Of a stretch of DNA of 43,595 bases, positions 1 through 8,652 are shown in pieces. Under the pieces are notes generated by a model. It did not search any database. It was not told where the DNA came from and was given only the letters and a program-made list of their open reading frames with translations. Within the stretch, counting starts at the first letter, position 1. The number at the start of each line of letters is the position of its first letter. Where the stretch lies: positions 1 through 43,595 of the forward strand of contig JAAWCS010000080.1 of the NCBI GenBank assembly GCA_022793375.1, read 5' to 3'. The DNA comes from Lachnospiraceae bacterium (lineage in GTDB: Bacteria > Bacillota > Clostridia > Lachnospirales > Lachnospiraceae). The position numbers and the translations under genes were made by a program.

Positions 1-125
1 AGCGACATTATTTCATGTGCTTCGCACATGACCCTCCGGGGGATGCACACGATTCGCTAAGGATTGTCCTCGCTTCGCTCGGACGCGAATCGGCGCGGAT
101 ATAATGTCTAGCGACATTATATCAT
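1..125. repeat. Palindrome-rich repeat segment at window edge
   Basis: The motif GCGACATTAT occurs at 2-11 and again at 111-120. Around 99-122 it forms an inverted repeat (ATATAATGTC, TAGC, GACATTATAT). Between the copies lie small hairpins such as CATGTGC-TTC-GCACATG and a GC-rich stretch rich in CTTCGCT. No ORF is credible here. The structure resembles a small non-coding mobile or dispersed repeat, but the window cuts it at base 1, so its left boundary is unknown. The rest of the gap up to 241 is AT-rich and shows nothing else recognisable. Confidence 0.4.
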
Positions 126-241
126 GTTCGGATTTCAATGCAAGCGAAAATGGCACATTGAAAGATTTATGCATGAAATTGTAAGGTTTTCTTGATTTTA
201 CACCGGTTTTAGATACAATTATACAAATAAAAACGCTGTTC

Positions 242-883
242 TCATCCTTCCTCCGGCTCGCGTTCGTTGCGCCGCGCGAGAAGCGCCTCGATATAACACT
301 CCAGCATTTTCAGTGCCGGCTTATTGTGCCCGCCGCGCGGAATAATCAGGTCCGCGTACTTTTTGCTGGGCTCGATAAACTTCTCATGCATCGGCTTTAC
401 CGTCGTCGTATACTGCGTCAGCACCGATTCAAGACTACGTCCGCGCTCTTTCGTATCGCGCAGAATACGCCGGGCCAGACGTTCTTCGGCGTCTGTGTCC
501 ACAAAAATCCGCAGATCCATCAGATTGCGCAATGCCGCGTCCTCCAGCACCAAAATCCCCTCGACCACGATCACCGGCCGCGGCTCCATAAAGACCGTTT
601 CCCTGGCCCGGTTGTGGACCGTATAATCATAGGTCGGATGCTCGATTGAACGGCCCTCCTTCAGTTCCTGGATATGGCGCACCATGTATTCTGTCTCAAA
701 CGCGTCCGGATGGTCGTAGTTCAGCAGCGTGCGCTCTGAAAAAGGCATATTGTCATGGGCTTTATAATAATTGTCATGGCCCAACACATGAATCTCCCCC
801 GTAAAGCGTTCCTGGAGTTTTTTTACCACCGTAGTCTTTCCTGACGCCGAACCCCCGGCAATCCCGATAATCGTAATATCCAT
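242..883 (-). CDS. udk: Uridine kinase
   Basis: Phosphorylates uridine and cytidine to UMP/CMP in the cytoplasmic pyrimidine salvage pathway. The 213-residue protein begins MDITIIGIAGG and carries a Walker A motif GGSASGKTT at residues 10-18, the nucleoside-binding stretch DHPDAFE followed by PTYDY, and the strand EGILVLED typical of the family. Length matches bacterial Udk (about 207-213 aa). The ATG at 883 is chosen because AAGGGG lies just upstream; the open frame extends further to 1048, but that part is not Udk-like. It is the last gene of the prmC-prfA cluster, 180 bp downstream of prfA. Confidence 0.93.
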   Translation of the reverse strand: MDITIIGIAGGSASGKTTVVKKLQERFTGEIHVLGHDNYYKAHDNMPFSERTLLNYDHPDAFETEYMVRHIQELKEGRSIEHPTYDYTVHNRARETVFMEPRPVIVVEGILVLEDAALRNLMDLRIFVDTDAEERLARRILRDTKERGRSLESVLTQYTTTVKPMHEKFIEPSKKYADLIIPRGGHNKPALKMLECYIEALLARRNEREPEEG

Positions 884-1062
884 AGCTTCCCACCCCTTGT
901 ACATACATTTTAGGCACTTGTCTTTTGTTGTTCTTATTGTAACATTCCCCCCTGCGATAAGCAAGAGGAAAGGGTGCAAAAATCCGCACGGCCGCAGGCA
1001 TAAACAGCAAGGGCGGCCGCGACTTATTCGATCGCCTCCGCCCTGCATCTTTTTGTTCTGTT

Positions 1063-2136
1063 TTACTGCTCATTCAGCCGCGCCAGTTTCTCCGCCTGGT
1101 CCGCCGCGATCAGGCTGTCGATAATTTCATACAAATCACCGTTCATCACCGCGTCGATCTTGTACAGAGTCAGCTTGATCCGATGTTCGGTCACACGGCC
1201 CTGGGGGAAATTGTAGGTACGAATTTTCTCCGAACGGTCGCCCGTACCGATCTGGCTGCGGCGGTTCTGCGCCTCCTCGTTCTGGCGTCTTTCCAGTTCC
1301 ATATCGTACAGCTTGGAGCGCAACAGGCGAAATGCCTTTTCTTTATTTTGCAGCTGGGATTTCTCCGTCTGGCTGTAAATCACGATCCCGGTCGGGATGT
1401 GTGTCAGGCGTACCGCCGAGTCCGTGGTATTGACGCACTGGCCGCCGTTGCCGGAGGCCCGCATCACATCGATACGGATATCCTTATCGTCGATCACCAC
1501 GTCAAATTCCTCGGCTTCCGGCATAATCGCCACCGTTGCCGTCGAGGTGTGGATACGGCCGCCGGACTCCGTTTCCGGCACCCGCTGTACGCGGTGGACG
1601 CCGCTTTCGTACTTGAGCTTGGAGTACGCGCCCTGGCCGGAAATCATAAACTCCACTTCCTTCATGCCGCCGATTCCGCTCTCGGAAACGTTAATCAGCT
1701 CCACTTTCCAGCGCTGGCGCTCCGCAAAGTGCACATACATGCGGTACAGTTCCGAGGCAAACAGCGCCGCTTCATCGCCGCCCGCGCCGGCGCGAATCTC
1801 CACGATGACATTCTTTTCATCGTTCGGGTCTTTGGGCAGCAAAAGGATTTTCATCTCCTGCTCCAGTTCGCCGATCCGGGTGCGGGCCTGCGCCAATTCC
1901 TCCTTGGCCAGCTCCCGCATTTCCTCGTCGCTCTCTTCTTCCAAAAGGGCCAGGCTGTCCTCCACGTCCTGCTTTGCCGCTTTATAGGCGCTGTAGGCTT
2001 CTACCAGCGGGGCCAGGTCCGCCTGCTCCTTCATCAATTTTTTCAAGCGTGCCGGGTCCCCCGCCACCTCCGGCCGCGAGAGTTCTGCCTGCAGTTCTTC
2101 ATAATGAACCAGTATATCTTCCAAACGATCAAACAT
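1063..2136 (-). CDS. prfA: Peptide chain release factor 1
   Basis: Recognises UAA and UAG stop codons on the ribosome and triggers hydrolysis of peptidyl-tRNA. The 357-residue protein has the usual RF1 length, an N-terminal helical domain, the stop-codon tripeptide of the PxT class (PET, in RVPETES) and the catalytic GGQ loop ([12 protein letters not shown]). The glutamine of GGQ is the substrate of PrmC, whose gene lies immediately upstream. The start at 2136 overlaps the end of prmC by 8 nt, so the two are probably translationally coupled and give matched production of the factor and its methylase. Confidence 0.97.
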   Translation of the reverse strand: MFDRLEDILVHYEELQAELSRPEVAGDPARLKKLMKEQADLAPLVEAYSAYKAAKQDVEDSLALLEEESDEEMRELAKEELAQARTRIGELEQEMKILLLPKDPNDEKNVIVEIRAGAGGDEAALFASELYRMYVHFAERQRWKVELINVSESGIGGMKEVEFMISGQGAYSKLKYESGVHRVQRVPETESGGRIHTSTATVAIMPEAEEFDVVIDDKDIRIDVMRASGNGGQCVNTTDSAVRLTHIPTGIVIYSQTEKSQLQNKEKAFRLLRSKLYDMELERRQNEEAQNRRSQIGTGDRSEKIRTYNFPQGRVTEHRIKLTLYKIDAVMNGDLYEIIDSLIAADQAEKLARLNEQ

Positions 2137-3091
2137 TCCAATAAACTCCTCTCACCACGCGGTCATTTCCCGCCAGATCCCGGCGAAGCTCCACCGCCGA
2201 AAAGCCTGCCTCCGTAAACAGCCGCCGCACGGCTGTTCCCTGATTATAACCGATTTCCACATACAAACGCCCGCCCGGCTTCAGCCAAAAAGGCGCTTCC
2301 TTTGCCAGCCTGCGATAAAAATACAGGCCGTCCGCCTGCCCGTCCAGTGCCATGCGCGGCTCGTAGTCCCGCACCTCCTCCTGAAGCGTTTCGATTACGG
2401 AACTTTCAATATAAGGGGGATTGGAAACAATGACATCGTAGCGCTCCCCTTTAGGCAGCGCGTCAAAGAGGTCGCCTGCATACAGCCGGACCTCCACTCC
2501 CAGCCTGCGGCCGTTCTCTTCTGCCACTGCCAGCGCCTTCCCCGACAGATCGGCTAACGTCACCTCAAAACCGCCCAGCCGGGCCAACGAAAGTCCGATA
2601 CAGCCGGAACCGGTGCACAAGTCCAAAAGCGGCCCGCGACGCAAAGCTCTGCTCTCCCCCGGCACACGACCTGCCTCCCTTTCCTGATCCAGCCGCTTTT
2701 CATCGGCCAATACCCACTCTACAAGCGTCTCCGTATCCTGTCTGGGAATCAGCACCTCCGGCCCAACCCGGAACGAAAGCCCCATGAACTCGGTGCTTCC
2801 CACAATATACGCAAGCGGCTCACGCCGGCAGCGTCGGTCCAGCCGTTCCTGCCAACAGTCGGGAATCACGGGCGGGCAAGATTTCTTTTTCCACAAATAG
2901 TCTGCCCGGCTGATCCGAAACGTATCCGACAGCAGATACCATGCATCCAGCGACGCGTCCGGCACGCCGGCAGATATCAGCTGCCGCTCTGCTTTACAAA
3001 GAAGAATCTCATAAGATGCTTCCAGTTGAGACTCGTGTGTCTCTAAATTTCCGCTGTCTTGGCCGGCTTCCGCTCCCTGGTTACGATTCAT
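2129..3091 (-). CDS. prmC: Peptide chain release factor N5-glutamine methyltransferase
   Basis: Methylates the GGQ glutamine of release factors with S-adenosylmethionine. The 320-residue protein has an N-terminal helical substrate-binding domain, a SAM-binding motif I ([12 protein letters not shown], about residue 178) and the amino-methyltransferase signature NPPY (VSNPPYIES). It is somewhat longer than typical (about 280 aa), with roughly 20 extra polar N-terminal residues before the conserved part. Its first codons overlap the end of the DUF1385 gene by 11 nt, and its 3' end overlaps prfA, making a tight three-gene unit. Confidence 0.95.
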   Translation of the reverse strand: MNRNQGAEAGQDSGNLETHESQLEASYEILLCKAERQLISAGVPDASLDAWYLLSDTFRISRADYLWKKKSCPPVIPDCWQERLDRRCRREPLAYIVGSTEFMGLSFRVGPEVLIPRQDTETLVEWVLADEKRLDQEREAGRVPGESRALRRGPLLDLCTGSGCIGLSLARLGGFEVTLADLSGKALAVAEENGRRLGVEVRLYAGDLFDALPKGERYDVIVSNPPYIESSVIETLQEEVRDYEPRMALDGQADGLYFYRRLAKEAPFWLKPGGRLYVEIGYNQGTAVRRLFTEAGFSAVELRRDLAGNDRVVRGVYWNV

Positions 3092-4103
3092 CGGCGTTCG
3101 CTCCGTCTGCCGGTATCTTTCTCTCTGGCGCCTTTCCGTCTATCGGTTTCTCCCCGTCTGCCGGTATCTCCACGCCCGGGAAATTCTCCCGCAGATATTC
3201 CCGCCAGTCAAAGACCGCTTCCACGGAAGCGATCGCCACCTCAATCATATCGTCGGCCGGCTCGCGCGTCGTAAGGCCCTGCAACCACAGACCCGGCCGG
3301 CTCAGCAGGTCGACGATCGGCGAATCGCTGCGCCCGGCCAGCTTCAAAAATTCATATGACAGGCCCGTGATCACCGGCAGCAAAAGGATCCGGCTGAGCA
3401 TCCGCAGCCAGATCGTATCCGTATGCACAAACATGACCACGACCGTGCTGATTACAATCACAATCAGTAAAAAACTGGTGCCGCAGCGCTTATGCTCCTT
3501 GGAGCTTTTCCGCACATTTTCCACGGTCAGGGGCAGGCCGTGCTCGATACAGTTGATACTCTTGTGTTCCGCCCCATGGTACATGAATACCCGGCGGATA
3601 TCCTTCATCAGCGAAATTCCCGCTACATACGCGATGAAGATCGCGATGCGGATCACACCCTCTAAGGCCGCGACCGCCAGATAATTCTCCGTCCCCTGCG
3701 GGGACAAAAAGCCGCGCAAAAAGCCGGCGATCCATGTAGGAAGCAGCATAAAAATCCCCACCGCCAGCGCCAGGCTGAAAGCCATTGTCACGGACATAAT
3801 AAAATCTTCTTTTTTCTTTTGCCTGGCCTGCTCTTCTTCGCTCAGTTCCTTCTCTTCTTCTTCATAAAAAGAAGCCGAGTAATTCAATATTCCCATACCC
3901 AGGCTCAGCGACTCGATAAAATTAAAAATCCCCCGGACAAACGGAACGCGAAACAGCGCGCATTTGCTTGTAATCCCCTCATAGCAGTCTTTTTTGATTT
4001 CGATCTCCCCGTCCGGCTTACGGACGGCTACGGCATATTCCCGGCCGTTTTTCATCATAACACCTTCGATGACGGCCTGACCGCCGATCCCGGATGACTT
4101 CAT
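3081..4103 (-). CDS. DUF1385 family membrane protein (YqhQ-like)
   Basis: A 340-residue integral membrane protein of unknown function, recognised from its N-terminus (GGQAVIEGVMM) and the HGAEHK motif (about residue 178) that define DUF1385. At least four hydrophobic segments are visible, around residues 104-130, 142-167, 208-226 and 232-255. The C-terminal 25 residues are charged and contain short EKP/DGK/ADG near-repeats. In many Clostridia this gene sits between rpmE and prmC-prfA, exactly as here, but no role has been shown that I can state with certainty. The HGAEHK histidines could bind metal; that is inference. Confidence 0.88.
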   Translation of the reverse strand: MKSSGIGGQAVIEGVMMKNGREYAVAVRKPDGEIEIKKDCYEGITSKCALFRVPFVRGIFNFIESLSLGMGILNYSASFYEEEEKELSEEEQARQKKKEDFIMSVTMAFSLALAVGIFMLLPTWIAGFLRGFLSPQGTENYLAVAALEGVIRIAIFIAYVAGISLMKDIRRVFMYHGAEHKSINCIEHGLPLTVENVRKSSKEHKRCGTSFLLIVIVISTVVVMFVHTDTIWLRMLSRILLLPVITGLSYEFLKLAGRSDSPIVDLLSRPGLWLQGLTTREPADDMIEVAIASVEAVFDWREYLRENFPGVEIPADGEKPIDGKAPERKIPADGANADES

Positions 4104-4181
4104 TTTAATTTCCTCGCTTCTATGCTCTCGTACCCTGGTGATATGCTGCGCCTACGGCGCACGTATAATTCCGGCAAGTAG

Positions 4182-4224
4182 AAAAAAGGCTGGCATTTCA
4201 TGGCATGTGCCCGAAACCCCAACC
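4182..4224 (-). terminator. Rho-independent terminator after rpmE
   Basis: On the minus strand GGTTGG pairs with CCAGCC (with one G-T pair), an inner GGCA pairs with TGCC, and a run of six T follows. It lies 15-57 nt after the rpmE stop codon and before DUF1385, so it would partly separate L31 transcription from the downstream prmC-prfA cluster. A second small hairpin (TGCGCC-TAC-GGCGCA) sits at 4146-4160. Confidence 0.6.
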
Positions 4225-4238
4225 TTGTCTTTTCTGTC

Positions 4239-4445
4239 TTACTCCGCTTTGATGCCGTACTTACGATTGAACTTGTCGATACGTCCTCTGGCGGCCGTAG
4301 CCTTCTGCTGTCCGGTGTAGAAAGGATGGCACTTGGAGCAGACCTCCACGTGGATCTCTTTCTTCGTAGAGCCGGTCACGAACTCGTTGCCGCAGTTGCA
4401 GATCACCTTTGCCTGGTGATACTCGGGATGGATTCCGTCTTTCAT
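4239..4445 (-). CDS. rpmE: 50S ribosomal protein L31, zinc-binding type
   Basis: Small large-subunit ribosomal protein, 68 residues, beginning [11 protein letters not shown]. Cysteines CNCGN (about residues 16-18) and CSKCH (about residues 36-39) are the zinc-coordinating set of the C+ form of L31, so this is the zinc-replete paralogue rather than the zinc-free YtjA/RpmE2 type. The ATG at 4445 is supported by GAGGTG just upstream and by family length; the open frame runs back to 4571 without similarity. It has its own promoter (4506-4534) and terminator. Confidence 0.96.
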   Translation of the reverse strand: MKDGIHPEYHQAKVICNCGNEFVTGSTKKEIHVEVCSKCHPFYTGQQKATAARGRIDKFNRKYGIKAE

Positions 4446-4505
4446 CTTTTTCACCTCGTCATTCTCATTTGGATGATTCCAAACATCCTTGTAAATAGCC
4501 TGTTC

Positions 4506-4534
4506 ATTGTAGCATAGTCCTCTGTAAAATGCAA
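4506..4534 (-). promoter_or_regulatory. Sigma-A promoter of rpmE
   Basis: Reading the minus strand, TTGCAT is followed after 17 nt by TACAAT, a near-consensus vegetative promoter. It lies about 60 nt upstream of the rpmE start in the rho-rpmE gap, so rpmE is transcribed independently of rho. Confidence 0.65.
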
Positions 4535-4590
4535 GAAAAATTTTTTGTTGTTCAATGAACCTGTCTTTCAAACGTGCCTTTTAAACGATA

Positions 4591-6270
4591 TCAGATAAAC
4601 CGCGTCTTTCGCGACATGGCGATAAATTCCCGGTTGTTCTTCGTCCGCGCAAACATATCAAGAATCCGCTCCACGGCCTCGTCGCCTTTCATGCCGTTCG
4701 TCGCCCGGCGGATATTTTCCACCGCTTCCGCCTCCTCCGGCGTAAGCAGCAGATCGTCGCGCCTGGTTCCCGATTTTAAGATGTCAATAGCCGGAAAAAT
4801 CCTCTTTTCGGACAGCTTGCGGTTGAGCACCAGTTCCATGTTGCCCGTCCCCTTAAACTCCTCGAACACCACATCGTCCATACGGCTTCCGGTTTCCACC
4901 AGCGCCGTCGCGAGGATTGTCAGGCTGCCGCCTTCACGCATATTGCGGGCCGCGCCGAAAAAGCGCTTGGGCATATGCAGGGCTGCCGGGTCCAAACCGC
5001 CGGACAGCGTGCGTCCGCTGGGCGCGACGGTCAGATTGTAGGCGCGGGCCAGGCGCGTGATGCTGTCTAAAAGAATCATCACATCTTTGCCGTGTTCGAC
5101 CAGGCGCTTCGCCCGCTCCAGTACCATTTCCGATACTCTCTTGTGATGTTCCGGCAGTTCGTCAAAGGTCGAATAAATCACTTCGACATTGGTACCGCCA
5201 ATGGATTCCTTAATATCGGTCACTTCCTCGGGACGCTCGTCAATCAGCAGCACAATCAAATGCATAGAGGGATGGTTAATCTTGATCGACTGGGCAATCT
5301 GCTTTAAAAGCGTCGTTTTGCCGGCCTTAGGCGGCGACACAATCATACCTCTCTGCCCTTTGCCGATCGGGGAAAGCAGATCTACGATCCGCATCGATAC
5401 CTTGCCGCCGGGCACTTCAAGATGCAGCCGGGAATTGGGGAAGATCGGCGTCAAATCCTCAAAGTTCGGGCGGGCTTCCGTCGCTCTCGGCGGCATTCCG
5501 TTGATCTCATTTACAAATAAAAGAGCCACGAATTTCTCGGTACCTGTCTTGATGCGCTTTGTTCCGCGGATGATATCTCCTGTTTTCATATTAAAACGGC
5601 GAATCTGGGACGGCGCCACATATACGTCGTTTTCCCCGGGAAGGTAATTCTCACAGCGGATAAAGCCAAACCCGTCGGGCATGATCTCCAAAATGCCCTC
5701 GGCAATTTCGCCGCTGTCCAACGTCTCCAGGCTGATCCGCTTTTCCTCGTCGCTCATGCGCGGCAATCCCGTCCGATCCGCCGCCGCATTGTAGCGCTCG
5801 GCCTGACGGTCGGTGGTTTGGCGATCCGCGCTTCCGCTGCGGTCTGTTGCCGGACGATCACTGCTTCCATAGCGCTCGGCCGTCGGACGATCGCTGCTTC
5901 CATAGCGCTCTGGTGCCGGGCGATCACCGCTTCCGTAACGATCTGGCATCGGACGATCACTGCTTCCGTAACGATCGGCTGTCGGACGATCGCTGCTTCC
6001 GTAACGATCTGATGCCGGGCGATCACCGTTTCCGTAACGATCGGCTGTCGAACGATCACTGCTTCCATAGCGCTCTGCCGTCGGACGGTCCGCGCCTGCG
6101 TGACGCTCGGCCGTCTTTTCTACGGCAGGTTTGGAGACCGGTTTCGGATCGGTCGCCAAAAGCGCCTCCACCACATCCGCTTTCCGCATCGCAGAAAGAT
6201 TCTTGATCCCTCTGTCCTTCGCAATATCTTTCAGGGTCGATAACGGTAAACTCTCATACTTTGCTCGCAT
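4591..6270 (-). CDS. rho: Transcription termination factor Rho with repeat-rich insertion
   Basis: Hexameric RNA-dependent ATPase/helicase that ends transcription. In the 559-residue protein the order is: Rho N-terminal helical domain (residues 1-45, SAP-like LKDIAKDRGI), a low-complexity insert (about 54-160), the RNA-binding cold-shock-like domain (GFGFIR, about residue 201-206), then the RecA-like motor with Walker A PPKAGKTT (313-320) and Walker B VMILLDS. The Q- and R-loop regions are conserved. Usual Rho is about 420 aa; the excess is the insert, mainly eight 11-residue units of the form DRYGSSDRPTA. Start chosen from AAGGAA and the conserved N-terminus. Its extended -10 promoter and long leader lie at 6271-6445. 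Confidence 0.96.
   Translation of the reverse strand: MRAKYESLPLSTLKDIAKDRGIKNLSAMRKADVVEALLATDPKPVSKPAVEKTAERHAGADRPTAERYGSSDRSTADRYGNGDRPASDRYGSSDRPTADRYGSSDRPMPDRYGSGDRPAPERYGSSDRPTAERYGSSDRPATDRSGSADRQTTDRQAERYNAAADRTGLPRMSDEEKRISLETLDSGEIAEGILEIMPDGFGFIRCENYLPGENDVYVAPSQIRRFNMKTGDIIRGTKRIKTGTEKFVALLFVNEINGMPPRATEARPNFEDLTPIFPNSRLHLEVPGGKVSMRIVDLLSPIGKGQRGMIVSPPKAGKTTLLKQIAQSIKINHPSMHLIVLLIDERPEEVTDIKESIGGTNVEVIYSTFDELPEHHKRVSEMVLERAKRLVEHGKDVMILLDSITRLARAYNLTVAPSGRTLSGGLDPAALHMPKRFFGAARNMREGGSLTILATALVETGSRMDDVVFEEFKGTGNMELVLNRKLSEKRIFPAIDILKSGTRRDDLLLTPEEAEAVENIRRATNGMKGDEAVERILDMFARTKNNREFIAMSRKTRFI
5820..6110. repeat. 33-bp tandem repeats inside rho
   Basis: About eight imperfect copies of a 33-bp unit (11 codons, DRYGSSDRPTA-like) encode a polar, charge-balanced, tyrosine- and arginine-rich segment of Rho. 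Differences between copies fall mostly at a few positions (T/A/M/P before D or E). The periodicity keeps other frames open in this stretch, which gives false ORFs on both strands. Confidence 0.85.
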
Positions 6271-6445
6271 ATAATTCCTTTCTTATCCTACTCATTTCTG
6301 GGAATACCATGGTGGCAGAAGCCTGCCGGCCAAGAGTTTTCTTAGATACGTGTATAGATGGTTAAATGATTTTCTTTGAAGAATTTGTCCGTCCGCGCGT
6401 CGGACTTAAAATAGCTTTGAAATAAACTTATTAAAAATTATACCA
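6271..6445 (-). promoter_or_regulatory. rho promoter and long 5' leader
   Basis: On the minus strand an extended -10 (TGGTATAAT; the hexamer is at 6437-6442) lies about 165 nt before the rho start; the -35 is weak. The transcribed leader contains a hairpin GTCCG-CGCGT-CGGAC (6391-6405). Long leaders are known to mediate Rho autoregulation in other bacteria; that it does so here is inference. Confidence 0.5.
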
Positions 6446-6560
6446 TACTTTCCGCAAAAAGGAAGCCGGCAATCCAAATTTGTTTGTGTTACACATTCGT
6501 TGACGCTTTTTCGCTGCTTTGGCGGTGTTTGATGGCATACTTGTTTTTCCAATGTTTCCT

Positions 6561-6977
6561 CTATGTATCAGATATGTCCACAGGCTGCAGCGGATATCGC
6601 CCCAGCTCTTCGTCTGAATTCCATTCGGAAATATCTACAACTTTCACCTCGTCAATCAGCTTTCGGCCTGTGCCCGTTATTTGCGTTTGAAGGGCAAAGG
6701 GCAGGCACTTTTGAAGCTTGTTGCGGATCATTAGCCTGGAAGTAGAATTTCCCAACGGATATTCTAAAATATAAATATACTTTTTAGGTTTATCTTTACC
6801 CATTAAATAAAGCCAATGCGAAGAATCATAAAACTTTCTGGCAACCTTCTCTAATTTGTTATCGCCGGAAGGTGCAAAGCGTTCCGGATGTGCCGCTCCC
6901 GGAATATTGGCGTTCTTATATTCCACCAGTAAGAGGTGACTTTCGTTTTCAATTACAAAGTCCACATCACATCTCAT
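6561..6977 (-). CDS. Small nuclease-like partner of the ATPase
   Basis: No family was recognised with certainty. The protein (138 aa from the ATG at 6977, or 146 aa from an alternative start at 7001) contains CDVDFVIE followed by LLLVEYKNA, an arrangement of D, then E-x-K that fits the core of PD-(D/E)XK nucleases. The remainder is basic and mixed alpha/beta, with no membrane segment. The start at 6977 overlaps the end of the ATPase gene by 11 nt, so the two are translationally coupled and almost certainly work together. Its short length before the D-x-D-strand suggests a minimal or N-terminally trimmed nuclease. Function is inferred, not shown. Confidence 0.55.
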   Translation of the reverse strand: MRCDVDFVIENESHLLLVEYKNANIPGAAHPERFAPSGDNKLEKVARKFYDSSHWLYLMGKDKPKKYIYILEYPLGNSTSRLMIRNKLQKCLPFALQTQITGTGRKLIDEVKVVDISEWNSDEELGRYPLQPVDISDT

Positions 6978-7986
6978 TAAGCAATTTATCGAATGCCGCA
7001 ATGATCGGATTGTTCTTTAAATCCGCAAACTTTTCTGACTTTTCGTACACAATTTCATCGGCAGCGTCCTTATGCGACAGAGAATGGTATAGGACTCTGT
7101 CTCCCTGTGCCTTTTTTACCTCAAAATAACTTGCAAACATGTAGTCATGGGTGGACACAAATATCTGCACACCCTTTCGCTGCAATTCCAGCAGCAGTTC
7201 AACAACGATGGGAATGTAGATGGGATTGATATTGGCTTCCGGCTCATCCCAAAAGAGGACGGAACCTTTTTCAAGTGTACCGTTCTTTACCAGCTGCCAC
7301 AAAAGCGCCATTTTACGAATGCCTTCTGCGACCAGATTAAACTCCTGTTTTGAGTTTCCGCTTTTTAGATAAAATTCATCACGCTTTGCATCGTAAACTA
7401 CGGTTCCATGGGTCATTCTTTCAACCGCTTTCAGCATTGCTTTTTTAGAGTCGCTGTTTCTTCCAGCGGAAATGTCAACCTTTGCGGCATTGATGATATC
7501 CAAGTATGTGTCGTCAAATTGAACATTCTCCATCTCGGACGCGGCGTTCAGGTTATAACTGTGTGAAAGGATTTCTTTTGCCGGAATAAAAATGCTGCTT
7601 ACCCCTGCAAACGATTGCTCCCATCCATCTTCGCCAACCACCTCCGCTCCCCACCTTTTTGTTTTCCCGTTAAAGGATGCGGTCAAAACACGATCCCGGG
7701 TATCCCCTAATTCCCCCGCGGTAACACGAATAAGACCATTGCGGTTTCCCACTTTTCTGGTAATTAACCGGGAAATTTTGTAGTTGTCCGGCAGCATCGT
7801 AGAAACCAGTTTTTGAGAAAACGACGTCTTTTTGCTGACACTTTGGCAGGCAGAATATAGCACCTTCAAAACATGCGTTTTGCCGGTTCCGTTTTCTCCG
7901 ATGAAAATATTGATTCCCGGGCAGAACTCAATCTGCTGATCTTTAAAAACAGTATAGTTTTCCAGCTTGATTTTTTTAATAATCAT
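6967..7986 (-). CDS. ABC/SMC-type AAA ATPase (AAA_15/AAA_21-like)
   Basis: Soluble ATPase of about 339 residues beginning MIIKKIKLENYTVF. It has an SMC/RecF-type N-terminus, Walker A GENGTGKT (about residues 29-36), a signature-like helix (VAEGIRKMALL), Walker B LFWDEPEANINP and a H-loop VSTHDY, so it is a complete ABC-type NTPase head with only a short helical insertion. An upstream in-frame TTG (8070) gives 28 extra residues, but the ATG at 7986 fits the fold start; GAGGAA lies about 14 nt before it. It is coupled to the nuclease-like gene downstream. Two-gene ATPase plus nuclease units of this kind are common among anti-phage systems; that role is inference here. Confidence 0.75.
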   Translation of the reverse strand: MIIKKIKLENYTVFKDQQIEFCPGINIFIGENGTGKTHVLKVLYSACQSVSKKTSFSQKLVSTMLPDNYKISRLITRKVGNRNGLIRVTAGELGDTRDRVLTASFNGKTKRWGAEVVGEDGWEQSFAGVSSIFIPAKEILSHSYNLNAASEMENVQFDDTYLDIINAAKVDISAGRNSDSKKAMLKAVERMTHGTVVYDAKRDEFYLKSGNSKQEFNLVAEGIRKMALLWQLVKNGTLEKGSVLFWDEPEANINPIYIPIVVELLLELQRKGVQIFVSTHDYMFASYFEVKKAQGDRVLYHSLSHKDAADEIVYEKSEKFADLKNNPIIAAFDKLLNEM

Positions 7987-8053
7987 AGACGCTTTCGCTT
8001 CCTCACTTTTTTGGGGCCAAACATTCGATCGGCGAATTCTTTTCGTTCCTTGG

Positions 8054-8082
8054 TTGAAATCCTTCGCCAAACTTGCTATTAT
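8054..8082 (+). promoter_or_regulatory. Sigma-A promoter of the DUF4364 gene
   Basis: TTGAAA, 17-nt spacer, TATTAT. The start codon follows 30 nt downstream with AAGGAGG between, so the 5' UTR is very short. The promoter lies in the divergent gap shared with the ATPase gene. Confidence 0.65.
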
Positions 8083-8111
8083 ATATCTATGAGCTGCAAG
8101 GAGGTCTTTTT

Positions 8112-8636
8112 ATGTTGTCGGAGCCACTCACGCTTTACAAATTGATGACGCTGTACATGCTGAAGCAGGTTAAATTTCCCCTGTCCGGTTCCCAGCTGTC
8201 CGAATTTTTCCTCGACAAGGAATATGCGACCTATTTTACGCTGCAGCAGGTGCTGGTGGAATTAAAAGACGCCCATCTGATTACGGCGGAAGCCATCCGC
8301 AACAGTTCTCGCTATCAGATTACCCGCGAAGGAGAGGAGACGCTTTCTTTTTTCGGAAAAGAAATCTCTCCGGCTATTATCCAGGATATGGATGATTTCC
8401 TGAAGGCCAACAAAGTACGGCTGCGCGACGAAGTCGGCGTCAGTGCCGAATACTATAAATCTACCAACCAGGATTACGTCGTTCACTGTGAGGTGCGCGA
8501 GGGCCGTTCGATCATTATTGAACTGAACATCTCCGTGCCTGACCGCGAACAGGCCGAATACATGTGCAACCGCTGGAGTTCCAGCAATCAAAATATCTAT
8601 TCTTACGTTGTAAAAGAACTGCTGCGGGAGGGCTGA
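8112..8636 (+). CDS. DUF4364 family protein (winged-helix-like)
   Basis: A 174-residue soluble protein beginning MLSEPLTLYKLMTLYML. The N-terminal 80 residues read like a winged helix (LSGSQLSEFFLDK then a recognition-like helix FTLQQVLVELKDAHLI and wing residues YQITREGEETL); the C-terminal half is alpha/beta and ends VVKELLREG. This matches DUF4364, common in Clostridia and suspected to be regulatory, with no established target. The ATG at 8112 is picked for the AAGGAGG 8 nt upstream; a longer frame to 8073 would overlap the promoter. Convergent with the HAD gene at 8653. Confidence 0.85.
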   Translation: MLSEPLTLYKLMTLYMLKQVKFPLSGSQLSEFFLDKEYATYFTLQQVLVELKDAHLITAEAIRNSSRYQITREGEETLSFFGKEISPAIIQDMDDFLKANKVRLRDEVGVSAEYYKSTNQDYVVHCEVREGRSIIIELNISVPDREQAEYMCNRWSSSNQNIYSYVVKELLREG

Positions 8637-8652
8637 GCTCCCGCGCGGCTTC

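Noticed and set aside
1183..2217. Plus-strand ORF of 344 codons opposite prfA
   Set aside because: Antisense to a complete prfA; His/Leu/Arg-rich composition without any family motif.
5754..6206. Long repetitive ORFs on both strands within rho
   Set aside because: They are shadows of the 33-bp repeat; the rho frame is the only one with conserved domains and a ribosome site.
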